Assembly: GCA_012974315.1 (NCBI GenBank)
Contig: JAAXQI010000151.1
Span: 1-8,233 of the forward strand
Length of the DNA stretch: 8,233 nucleotides
Reading direction: 5' to 3'
DNA from: Desulfobacterales bacterium
GTDB taxonomy: Bacteria; Desulfobacterota; Desulfobulbia; Desulfobulbales; BM004
In this document: piece by piece, positions 1 to 6,131 of the stretch
Layout of the letters: each line of letters opens with the position of its first letter
Position numbering within the stretch: the first letter of the stretch is position 1
Program-made: the position numbers and the translations under genes
The notes under the pieces: generated by a model
What the model saw: only the letters and a program-made list of their open reading frames with translations
Told to the model about the DNA's origin: nothing
Databases searched by the model: none

Positions 1-56
1 AGTTAATTTAAAAACTTTAGTTTAATATTATTTGTTCTGAGTTAATTGTCTTTTAA

Positions 57-91
57 GCCCTGAGCCTTGTGCCCTGCGCCCTGCGCCTTTT
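57..91. repeat. Heptameric tandem repeat, five units of about GCCYTGN
   Basis: Five consecutive 7-base units can be read: GCCCTGA (57-63), GCCTTGT (64-70), GCCCTGC (71-77), GCCCTGC (78-84) and GCCTTTT (85-91). The two central units are identical and the outer ones diverge. The array lies just beyond the lysS stop codon in AT-rich non-coding DNA, so on the lysS transcript it would be in the 3' untranslated region. It cannot form a good hairpin, because all units share one polarity. I see no gene in 1-127. Function is unknown; slippage-generated microsatellite DNA is the simplest explanation. Confidence 0.75.
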
Positions 92-98
92 ATTTTTT

Positions 99-122
99 GC
101 CCTTGACCCCTCGACCCCTTGA
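99..122. repeat. Octameric tandem repeat, three units of about CCCCTYGA
   Basis: Three units of period 8 are visible: GCCCTTGA (99-106), CCCCTCGA (107-114) and CCCCTTGA (115-122). The array ends five bases before the lysS stop codon. An A/T-rich spacer of about seven bases separates it from the heptamer array. Both arrays are built from a similar C-rich core (CCCTTG/CCCTG) but have different periods, which suggests a common slippage origin. No coding potential or terminator hairpin is visible. Confidence 0.65.
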
Positions 123-127
123 ATTCT

Positions 128-1621
128 TTACTTTTCCGCCTTCAGGTGCGGGAAAATTATGACATCACGTATAGAGGGAGAATCGGTTAAGAGCATGACG
201 AGCCTGTCAATGCCAATACCTTCTCCTGCTGCTGCCGGTAAACCATATTCGAGGGCTCTTATATAGTCTTCATCAAGGACAGGATGAATTTCTTCGTCAT
301 CCCCTCGTTCTGCGATTTGTTTCTCAAAGCGTTTTTTCTGGTCCACGGGATCGTTTAATTCACTGAAGGCGTTGGCTATTTCCCGTCCGGTAATAAAAAG
401 TTCAAACCGGTCAGTCACCTGCGGGTTCAGTTCATTTCTGCGGGCCAATGGTGAGACTTCTGTAGGATATGCGGTGACGAAGGTTGGGTTGATAAGTCTT
501 TCTTCAATCAGCAGTTCAAATAATTCCGTTTTGGCCTTTCCTGGTCCGGCCTGGGGTTCAAGTTTAATTCCCTTATCCTTTGCCATTTTCAGGACAGCTT
601 CAGGGTCATCCAGGATGGTTGGGTCGATTCCACCTACTTCAATAAGAGCCTCGTCAATGGTGTATCGTTTCCAGGGGGGAGCGAGATCAACGACCTGACC
701 CTGGTAGGTCACTTTCATGGAACCGTTTACTTCCTCGGTTAACCAGGAAAGCATTTCTTCAGTCAGATCCATGAGGTCGCTGTAGGTTGCATACGCCTGG
801 TAAAATTCGAGCATGGTGAATTCGGGATTATGCCTGGTGGAAAGACCTTCGTTCCTGAAGTTCCGGTTGATTTCGAAAACTTTTTCAAAGCCACCCACCA
901 AAAGCCTTTTAAGGTATAATTCCGGGGCAATGCGCAGGTACAGATCCATATCCAGCGCTTTATGATGCGTTTTGAAAGGCTTTGCAGTTGCTCCACCGGG
1001 TACGGCCTGCATCATAGGGGTTTCTACTTCCAGGAAACCCCTGTTGGAGAGAAACTCCCGCAGCAACCGGATAATTTCAATTCTCTTGCGAAAGGTATCT
1101 CGAACCTCAGGGTTGACAATGAGATCAACGTAACGTTGCCGGTAGCGCATCTCGACATCGGTTAAACCATGAAATTTTTCGGGCAGAGGGCGTAGTGATT
1201 TTGTGATCAGTTTGATGGTATCTGCCTGGAGGGTCAGTTCACCGGTTTGGGTTTTAAAGAGTTTTCCCTTGAATCCGACAATGTCGCCGATATCCCATTT
1301 CTTGAACTGTGCATAGAATTCCTCACCAACAGCATCTTTCTTTACGTAAATTTGCATTCTGCCGGAGTCGTCCTGGATATGAAGAAAGGAAGCCTTGCCA
1401 AATTTTCTCATTGCCAGGATTCTGCCGGCAACCTTGAAACTTGCCCGGATATTTTGGCCATCTTCTATGTCGGCGGCTACTTCATTTGCACTGACAGATG
1501 ATAAAACCTCTGATATATGATGGGTCGGCTTAAAATCATTTGCATAGAGATCCACGTTCAATTCTGCAAGTTCATCAGCTTTTTTCCTGCGCTGGACAAG
1601 GAGTTGATTTAATTGATCCAT
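128..1621 (-). CDS. lysS: Lysyl-tRNA synthetase, class II
   Basis: This cytoplasmic enzyme charges tRNA-Lys with lysine using ATP. The 497-residue length is normal for bacterial class II LysRS. An N-terminal helix is followed by an OB-fold anticodon-binding domain at about residues 55-140 (AGRILAMRKFGKASF, then IQDDSGRMQIY). The class II catalytic core follows: motif 1 near 178-203 (ending EVETPMM), motif 2 near 246-271 with the ATP-binding FRNEG and the HNPEFTMLEFYQAY stretch, and motif 3 near 467-478 (GIGIDRLVMLL). No catalytic motif is missing. The ATG at 1619-1621 aligns with the usual family N-terminus. Its ribosome-binding site is weak: an AGGA core sits about 14 bases upstream, longer than ideal. 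It lies 65 bases downstream of the MetE-like gene on the same strand with no terminator between, so co-transcription is likely. Confidence 0.97.
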   Translation of the reverse strand: MDQLNQLLVQRRKKADELAELNVDLYANDFKPTHHISEVLSSVSANEVAADIEDGQNIRASFKVAGRILAMRKFGKASFLHIQDDSGRMQIYVKKDAVGEEFYAQFKKWDIGDIVGFKGKLFKTQTGELTLQADTIKLITKSLRPLPEKFHGLTDVEMRYRQRYVDLIVNPEVRDTFRKRIEIIRLLREFLSNRGFLEVETPMMQAVPGGATAKPFKTHHKALDMDLYLRIAPELYLKRLLVGGFEKVFEINRNFRNEGLSTRHNPEFTMLEFYQAYATYSDLMDLTEEMLSWLTEEVNGSMKVTYQGQVVDLAPPWKRYTIDEALIEVGGIDPTILDDPEAVLKMAKDKGIKLEPQAGPGKAKTELFELLIEERLINPTFVTAYPTEVSPLARRNELNPQVTDRFELFITGREIANAFSELNDPVDQKKRFEKQIAERGDDEEIHPVLDEDYIRALEYGLPAAAGEGIGIDRLVMLLTDSPSIRDVIIFPHLKAEK

Positions 1622-1686
1622 TGTGTGTTTTCGTTTCCTGTTATTTTATAATTTAATAAATGCTGCTAAGAGTAATTGGTAGTTTT

Positions 1687-2775
1687 CTATGGCAGATATT
1701 TTGCTCTTAATGCTTTAGATACCTCTTTTGTTAACTGCAGAACCCTGGTTGCAAGTTCAGGAGATAAAGACCCGGTGCCGCAACTTGGGGTAATGATTGT
1801 CTGCTGCAACAAAGTGGTCATGTTCCAATCTCCCCCTGAAAGTAAATCTGCCTGTTGTTCCCAACGGCTTACGAGTGAGTCGCATGTTTCCTGCTGAATG
1901 TTTTCAGGTTCTGATGTCGGGATTATTCCCCAGGCAATAAGAGATCCCCGTTCAAGAAAAGTATGTATCAGTTTTTTACAGGTGATGAATCTGTCAAAAA
2001 ATGTGTAGGCGTCAAAACTGAGGATATCAATATCAGAGGTCAGGAGAAGATTCCAATCGGTATTGGCACAGACATGAACCCCTGCCATTCCACCACTTTT
2101 GTGGATTGCTCCAGTTATTTCAGCCAGGTCCTGTGCAATGTCATCAACAGATATGCTGATAAATGAAGATGAGCCCAAACCTGCCATGGCCGGTTCATCA
2201 ATGAACAGAAGAACGGGAACATCGAAGGCTTCTTTCAGGAAGGCAACCTGCCATGCTGCTTTCATGGCAATACCTTTCACCACTATATCTCTGAAGGCAG
2301 GGTCATAGTATCCCAGTTTCTTGTCTGCATCGGATATGCCGGTAAGCATGGTAAAAGGTCCTGTTACCTGGCCCTTTACAGCAGTCAGCTGACTTCCTGT
2401 TTTTTGTGCCTGGTCAGCAAGCAGGTAAAGTCCGGCCGCCCGGTCACTGCTGGTTTGAAACCTCGAGGCAAGAAGTGTCTTGGTATTTTCTGAAACACTG
2501 AGATACTCTTCGTAAAATGAAAGCTGCTCATCTGGAAAGCTTTCTGCATTTACATCAAAATAGGTGCGATCATCACCCTCAATTATTCCTGGCAAACCTT
2601 CAATAAACTGGTTGAGCATTCTTTCCTTGGGATTAACCGGAAGCTGAGGCCAGAGAGGGATTTCAGGGGTGGAGTCCAGTATCCAGTCCATGGCTTGCTG
2701 ATGGTTTGCAGCTGGAAGACTGCCAATGAGAGTTGCAAGCCCGTCTGCGGTGATTTTTTTTACGTGGAGCGCCAT
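1687..2775 (-). CDS. MetE C-terminal/UROD-like zinc methyltransferase-family protein
   Basis: The 362-residue protein resembles the catalytic half of cobalamin-independent methionine synthase and the related uroporphyrinogen-decarboxylase-like methyltransferases. Visible features are an N-terminal IGSLP segment (17-21), the IPLWPQLP stretch (39-46), VKGQVTGPFTM (133-143), IDEPAM (192-197) and a zinc-site pattern of H234-x-C236 with C332 in TPSCGTGSL. Where MetE has a glutamate ligand (IETS) this protein has D255 in LSFDAY. It lacks the MetE N-terminal half (MetE is about 750 residues), so it is a single-barrel, stand-alone form. Family knowledge supports methyl transfer to or from a zinc-activated thiol; the donor and acceptor are not shown, and a role as folate-independent methionine synthase or corrinoid methyltransferase is inference only. 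I chose the ATG at 2773-2775 because an AAAGGAAA ribosome-binding site precedes it by 5 bases and the family-like sequence starts soon after. A longer frame reaches 2874 but would run through the structured leader. Confidence 0.85.
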   Translation of the reverse strand: MALHVKKITADGLATLIGSLPAANHQQAMDWILDSTPEIPLWPQLPVNPKERMLNQFIEGLPGIIEGDDRTYFDVNAESFPDEQLSFYEEYLSVSENTKTLLASRFQTSSDRAAGLYLLADQAQKTGSQLTAVKGQVTGPFTMLTGISDADKKLGYYDPAFRDIVVKGIAMKAAWQVAFLKEAFDVPVLLFIDEPAMAGLGSSSFISISVDDIAQDLAEITGAIHKSGGMAGVHVCANTDWNLLLTSDIDILSFDAYTFFDRFITCKKLIHTFLERGSLIAWGIIPTSEPENIQQETCDSLVSRWEQQADLLSGGDWNMTTLLQQTIITPSCGTGSLSPELATRVLQLTKEVSKALRAKYLP

Positions 2776-2780
2776 GGTTA

Positions 2781-2788
2781 TTTCCTTT
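2781..2788 (-). promoter_or_regulatory. Ribosome-binding site fixing the start of the MetE-like gene
   Basis: On the minus strand AAAGGAAA lies 5 bases before the ATG at 2775. This decides between that start and an in-frame upstream ATG at 2874, which would add 33 basic, non-conserved residues. Confidence 0.7.
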
Positions 2789-2794
2789 GGGGTT

Positions 2795-2838
2795 AGGCCG
2801 TTACTGTTTAGAGATTCTCTATCCTTTACAGTTGGCCT
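2795..2838 (-). promoter_or_regulatory. Three-tier inverted repeat in the leader of the MetE-like gene
   Basis: Three nested complementary arms share one centre. The outer arms are AGGCC (2795-2799) with GGCCT (2834-2838). The middle arms are ACTGT (2803-2807) with ACAGT (2828-2832). The inner arms are TAGAG (2809-2813) with CTCTA (2817-2821), around a 3-base loop. As RNA on the minus strand this gives a 44-base interrupted stem-loop that ends 6 bases upstream of the ribosome-binding site. I recognise no known riboswitch core (SAM, SAH, cobalamin) in it. There is no U-tract, so it is not a simple terminator. It could be a cis-regulatory RNA element or a protein operator. Confidence 0.5.
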
Positions 2839-2844
2839 GAAAAT

Positions 2845-2893
2845 ACGAGTCCTGAATCTCGTCCTACCTAGCAATATTAGCTGTTTCTGTCAA
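2845..2893 (-). promoter_or_regulatory. Candidate sigma-70 promoter and inverted repeat upstream of the MetE-like gene
   Basis: On the minus strand a perfect -35 hexamer TTGACA (plus positions 2888-2893) is followed after 17 bases by TAGGTA (2865-2870), preceded by TGC as in extended -10 promoters. The -10 itself is poor. Just downstream is an inverted repeat, ACGAG (2845-2849) with CTCGT (2858-2862) around an 8-base centre, which would lie near the transcription start and could be an operator. If this promoter is real, the MetE-like gene and lysS can be transcribed independently of the RlmD-like gene. Confidence 0.4.
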
Positions 2894-2950
2894 TATATTA
2901 GATGAGCAATGGAGAAGCAAACCAGGGGAGTGGAACGTATTCCGTATTGG

Positions 2951-4300
2951 TTACTGAGATGTTCGTGTCAGCAGCGCGACGCTTTCCATGTGATGGGTTT
3001 GTGGGAACATATCCAAAGGGATCAGGCATGACAATGTATACCCTTTTGGACATAAAATTGCCAGGTCACGGGCCAGTGTTGCAGGATTGCAGGATATATA
3101 AATGATCTGCTCTGCCCCCAGACCGGGAAGCATGGAAACAATAGCAGCAGCACCCTGCCTTGGGGGATCAAGGATAACGGTATCAAAAGTTTCATCAGCA
3201 TCTAAAAGACCGTTGACTCCGGCCTCTACCTGATTTTTTTTAAAATAACAGTTATGAGCTTCGTTAAGTATGGCATTTCGTTTAGCGCTTCTGATAGCAG
3301 CGTTCTGGCTGTCAATTCCAACGACTTTTCCGGCAATTTGCTCAACTGGAAGCGAAAAATTGCCGTAACCGCAATATAAATCCAAAATCCTGTTATGGGG
3401 ACCGGCTGTGATCATGTCCATAACAAGGTTGATCAATTTTTTGTTTTGGGCCAGGTTTACCTGGCAAAATCCACCAGCCTCCCAGGTAAGTGTAATCTCT
3501 GTCTGCAACTTTCCAATAGAAATAGTTTGGGAGAGGTGTGGCGGCTTGGAGACAAGTGACTGACTGAGAGGATCATACAGTCCGTAACCCTCAACCTGCA
3601 TCAGGATTGCGGAGAGGCCGGTTATGTCTTTGACTATATCTGTAGCCATGGAAGAGTCTCTTGGCCTTGGTTTGCGTCTGAAGTGCAAAAGCATGACAGT
3701 CTCGCTGCTGCCTGGATTAAAAAGCAATTCAAAAGCAGTGCATTGTTTGACAAGTCCTGTAAAGGGGTCACTGGAATGGAGTTGCCCAAGAACTGTATTC
3801 AGGGTGTCCCTGGCAAGCAGACATTGTGAAACAGGTTCCAGGACATGGGACCCGGTACGGAAAAAACCGTATTGCCCTTCCTTGTCAACCTGTAAACGTA
3901 TGCGCTGCCGGTATCCAAATTCTTCAGGGGAGGCAAGGGCAGAGTGGATTGCAATTTCAGGATCAGAAAAGATATCCCCGGCAGCCCGTTGCAGGCTTTC
4001 TGTAAGAATTTCTTTTTTCAAGAGGACTTGGGCATTATACGTTGCATGCTGCAGATCACAGCCTCCGCAACGACCATATAAGGAACAGGGAGGATTGGTG
4101 CGGTCTGGAGAGGGAGTTAGGATTTCCTCGAGCCTGGCGGAAATAAAATCTTTCTTGCGGATCACTTCACGTACCACGACTCTTTCACCTGGAAGTACAT
4201 AGCCCACAAGGACAACCATTCCCCCGGTCAGTCTGCCAAGACCAAGACCCCCGGGAACAAGTTTTTCTATCAACACAGTATGCAGATTTTTCGAGTTCAT
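2951..4300 (-). CDS. rlmD: 23S rRNA (uracil-5-)-methyltransferase, RumA/RlmD family
   Basis: This is a SAM-dependent RNA m5U methyltransferase, 449 residues. An N-terminal TRAM domain covers about 5-62 (IEKLVPGGLGLGR). A [4Fe-4S] cluster site follows, with C72, C78 and C81 in the CSLYGRCGGCDLQH segment and C160 as the likely fourth ligand. The C-terminal Rossmann methyltransferase has FCQVN (278-282), the SAM-binding ILDLYCGYGNFSLP (305-318), DPPRQG (378-383) with the catalytic-site aspartate, SCNP (403-406) with catalytic nucleophile C404, and MFPQTHHMES (431-440) with E439 as the likely general base. All expected residues are present. The iron-sulfur motif and TRAM domain favour RlmD over TrmA, but RlmC-type (U747) or dual specificity cannot be excluded, so the symbol is tentative. 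No clear Shine-Dalgarno precedes the ATG at 4298-4300. It is first in the minus-strand group and divergent from the response regulator. Confidence 0.92.
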   Translation of the reverse strand: MNSKNLHTVLIEKLVPGGLGLGRLTGGMVVLVGYVLPGERVVVREVIRKKDFISARLEEILTPSPDRTNPPCSLYGRCGGCDLQHATYNAQVLLKKEILTESLQRAAGDIFSDPEIAIHSALASPEEFGYRQRIRLQVDKEGQYGFFRTGSHVLEPVSQCLLARDTLNTVLGQLHSSDPFTGLVKQCTAFELLFNPGSSETVMLLHFRRKPRPRDSSMATDIVKDITGLSAILMQVEGYGLYDPLSQSLVSKPPHLSQTISIGKLQTEITLTWEAGGFCQVNLAQNKKLINLVMDMITAGPHNRILDLYCGYGNFSLPVEQIAGKVVGIDSQNAAIRSAKRNAILNEAHNCYFKKNQVEAGVNGLLDADETFDTVILDPPRQGAAAIVSMLPGLGAEQIIYISCNPATLARDLAILCPKGYTLSCLIPLDMFPQTHHMESVALLTRTSQ

Positions 4301-4376
4301 TGATATAAAGAGTTCTCAAATGTAAAAATTAACCGGAGCAGATATCTGTTTGGAACAACCTGCTATAAGTTTAAGG

Positions 4377-4419
4377 AATATTTATTGAAGCATTGCCATG
4401 CAGGCATAATATTTATTGA
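4377..4419. repeat. Paired 12-base direct repeats flanking a short inverted repeat in a divergent promoter region
   Basis: AATATTTATTGA occurs exactly at 4377-4388 and again at 4408-4419. The start-to-start distance is 31 bases, close to three turns of B-DNA. Between them is a small inverted repeat, TGCC (4394-4397) and GGCA (4403-4406) around ATGCA. The 181-base gap (4301-4481) separates the divergent RlmD-like and response regulator genes and also holds a 10-base palindrome CAGATATCTG (4339-4348). A poor sigma-70-like pair, TTGAGT (4416-4421) with TATACC (4439-4444) at 17 bases, would face the regulator. Regulator binding to the repeats is inference. Confidence 0.55.
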
Positions 4420-4466
4420 GTATTTACCTGGGTCAATGTATACCTTTTTGAAAAAAAATAACAATA

Positions 4467-4480
4467 TTCTCTGAAGAGAA
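4467..4480 (+). promoter_or_regulatory. Hairpin overlapping the response regulator's ribosome-binding site
   Basis: TTCTCT (4467-4472) and AGAGAA (4475-4480) are exact complements separated by two bases. In RNA this would be a five-pair stem with a UGAA loop. The right arm is part of the purine-rich AGAGAAGG that must serve as Shine-Dalgarno for the GTG start at 4482 (or the in-frame GTG at 4494). The stem would therefore occlude the ribosome-binding site. It is short, so the effect may be weak. Confidence 0.4.
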
Positions 4481-4481
4481 G

Positions 4482-5870
4482 GTGATACGCAAGGTGAAGA
4501 CAAAGGGAAAACCTGTAAAAGTACTGGTTGTTGATGATGACAGGTCACATCGATTTATGCTGAGCTCCATGTTTAGCGAATGGGGCTGGAATGTCGAGGA
4601 GGCAGATGACGGAACAACGGCTGTGGCAGCTGTCGAAGCCCATTCCTATGATGCCATCCTGATGGATGTCCGCATGGCCAAAATGGACGGCATGGAGGCC
4701 CTGCGGAGGATCCATGCTTTTAACCCGGCGATTCCGGTTGTCATAATGACCGCGTATTCTTCAGTGGATGCAGCGGTGGAGGCCATTAAAATAGGGGCCC
4801 ATGACTATCTCACCAAGCCACTTGATTTTGACCGGTTGCGTCTCACCATGGCACGTGCTCTTGACCATAGACAGGTGGTGGAGGTTAAAGAAGAGGCAAA
4901 ATCCCAGAAAAGAGCATTGGTGGACTCCGCAGGAATTATCGGGAAATCTCAAGGGATGCTTGATCTGTTGGAGATGGTCTCTTTTGTGGCACCCACCGAG
5001 GCAACAGTCCTTGTTGCTGGTGAATCAGGGACAGGAAAGGAGTTGATTGCTTCAGCCCTGCATCAAAATAGTACACGGGAAAATGGTCCATTTGTAAAGG
5101 TTAACTGTGCTGCTCTGGTTGAAAACCTGCTTGAATCAGAATTGTTCGGGCATGAAAAAGGGTCCTTTACAGGTGCTGACCGGCGCAAGGATGGTAAATT
5201 TGTTCAGGCGGATCAGGGTACCCTTTTTCTTGATGAGATCGGGGAAACGTCTCCGGCCATGCAGGTCAAACTTCTCCGGGTGCTGCAGGAGCATGAACTG
5301 CAGCGGGTCGGTGGCCATGATGTGGTCGAGGTTGATGTCAGGCTTTTAGCTGCAACAAACCGGATTTTGGAAGATGAGGTGAAAGCCGGACGTTTTCGCG
5401 AAGATCTTTATTACCGCCTGAACGTTGTCATGCTGCATGTTCCGGCACTTAGAGAGCGGCGGGAGGATATTCCCCTTTTGGCGGAACATTTTTTGCAGAT
5501 GTATGCTGAGAAAAACAATCGTAATGTGTCAGGCATAACTCCAGGTTGCATGGATGTTATGCTTCATTACCCATGGCCTGGTAATGTACGTGAGTTGGAA
5601 AATGCCATGGAGCGTGGAGTAATTCTCATGCGTGGCGATTATCTGGATGAGGAAATTCTGCCTATACCCATAAAAAAATGGGCCCAACAGGAAAGCGGAA
5701 CAATCACAGCCGGCATGGAAGGCTTGCCTTCATCTCTTGAGGAGGCTGAAAAGATGGTGATCTTAAAAACCCTTGATGAGGTGGACGGTAATAAAAGTGA
5801 GGCCGCCAGGCGTTTGGGGATTACCAGAAAAACCCTTTTAAGCAAACTTAATAAGTATGGAAATGAGTAA
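4482..5870 (+). CDS. Sigma-54-dependent response regulator, NtrC/AtoC type
   Basis: This cytoplasmic transcription activator of 462 residues has the full three-domain plan. The N-terminal receiver domain (about 12-128) has the acidic pocket at D18-D20, phosphoacceptor D62 (ILMDVRM), T90 and K112 (LTKPLD). The central AAA+ domain (about 150-385) has Walker A GESGTGKE (180-187), the sigma-54-contacting loop GSFTGA (227-232, the common serine variant of GAFTGA), Walker B GTLFLDEIG (246-254), and FREDLYYRLNV (305-315). The C-terminal Fis-type helix-turn-helix is at about 432-459 (GNKSEAARRLGITRKTLLSKL). A partner kinase would phosphorylate D62 and allow it to open sigma-54 promoters, but no kinase gene adjoins it, so its signal and targets are unknown. 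Start choice is uncertain: GTG at 4482 abuts AGAGAAG, whereas GTG at 4494 lies 11 bases from it; both keep the receiver intact. The gene stands alone between a divergent gene and a terminator. Confidence 0.95.
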   Translation: MIRKVKTKGKPVKVLVVDDDRSHRFMLSSMFSEWGWNVEEADDGTTAVAAVEAHSYDAILMDVRMAKMDGMEALRRIHAFNPAIPVVIMTAYSSVDAAVEAIKIGAHDYLTKPLDFDRLRLTMARALDHRQVVEVKEEAKSQKRALVDSAGIIGKSQGMLDLLEMVSFVAPTEATVLVAGESGTGKELIASALHQNSTRENGPFVKVNCAALVENLLESELFGHEKGSFTGADRRKDGKFVQADQGTLFLDEIGETSPAMQVKLLRVLQEHELQRVGGHDVVEVDVRLLAATNRILEDEVKAGRFREDLYYRLNVVMLHVPALRERREDIPLLAEHFLQMYAEKNNRNVSGITPGCMDVMLHYPWPGNVRELENAMERGVILMRGDYLDEEILPIPIKKWAQQESGTITAGMEGLPSSLEEAEKMVILKTLDEVDGNKSEAARRLGITRKTLLSKLNKYGNE

Positions 5871-6007
5871 TAAAACAGGGTGGTGTTTATCATTTAAATA
5901 ACTGCTGCTGAGTTGCTGACTGGGATTATCCGACGGCTCATGGATTCAGGTGATTGACTAACTTTCCAGCCTGTGGTAATACTTTTTTTTTGCTAGGTAT
6001 GCATTAT

Positions 6008-6049
6008 ACTGGGCGAACACTGGGATTTGGTGTTCGCCCGGTTTGTTTA
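6008..6049 (+). terminator. Rho-independent terminator between the response regulator and aminotransferase genes
   Basis: A perfect 10-base stem GGGCGAACAC (6011-6020) pairs with GTGTTCGCCC (6030-6039) around a 9-base loop. It extends by a wobble pair and two more pairs to 6008/6042, and is followed by TTTGTTT. The T-run is interrupted, so efficiency may be moderate. It lies about 140 bases after the regulator's stop codon and about 80 bases before the aminotransferase ATG. A sequence TATACT (6005-6010) overlaps its left edge, so the hairpin could instead sit at the very 5' end of an aminotransferase transcript. I see no gene in 5871-6131. Confidence 0.7.
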
Positions 6050-6131
6050 AAACAAAATATGCGAATAATGAAATAAGACATTTTTTGAATGCCTCGAAAA
6101 ATATAAATCCGTTGAGGAGCGTAGTGAAAGT

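Noticed and set aside
2776..2874. N-terminal extension of the MetE-like protein to an upstream ATG at 2874
   Set aside because: The 33 added residues are basic and unlike the family, the region is a strong inverted repeat, and a good ribosome-binding site precedes the ATG at 2775.
3032..3048. 17-base near-match (one mismatch) to 4434-4450, CAATGTATACC then TTTTG
   Set aside because: One copy is inside a coding region and the other is intergenic; the match has no flanking similarity and is plausibly chance.
3624..4202. 192-codon open frame on the plus strand
   Set aside because: It lies wholly antisense inside the well-supported RlmD-like gene and shows no recognisable domain.
4351..4364. 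Sigma-54-like TGGAAC ... TGCT sequence upstream of the response regulator
   Set aside because: The GG-to-GC spacing is two bases too short for a sigma-54 promoter.
5983..5991. Run of nine T after the response regulator gene, as a terminator tail
   Set aside because: No adequate GC-rich hairpin immediately precedes it; the better terminator is the stem at 6008-6042.
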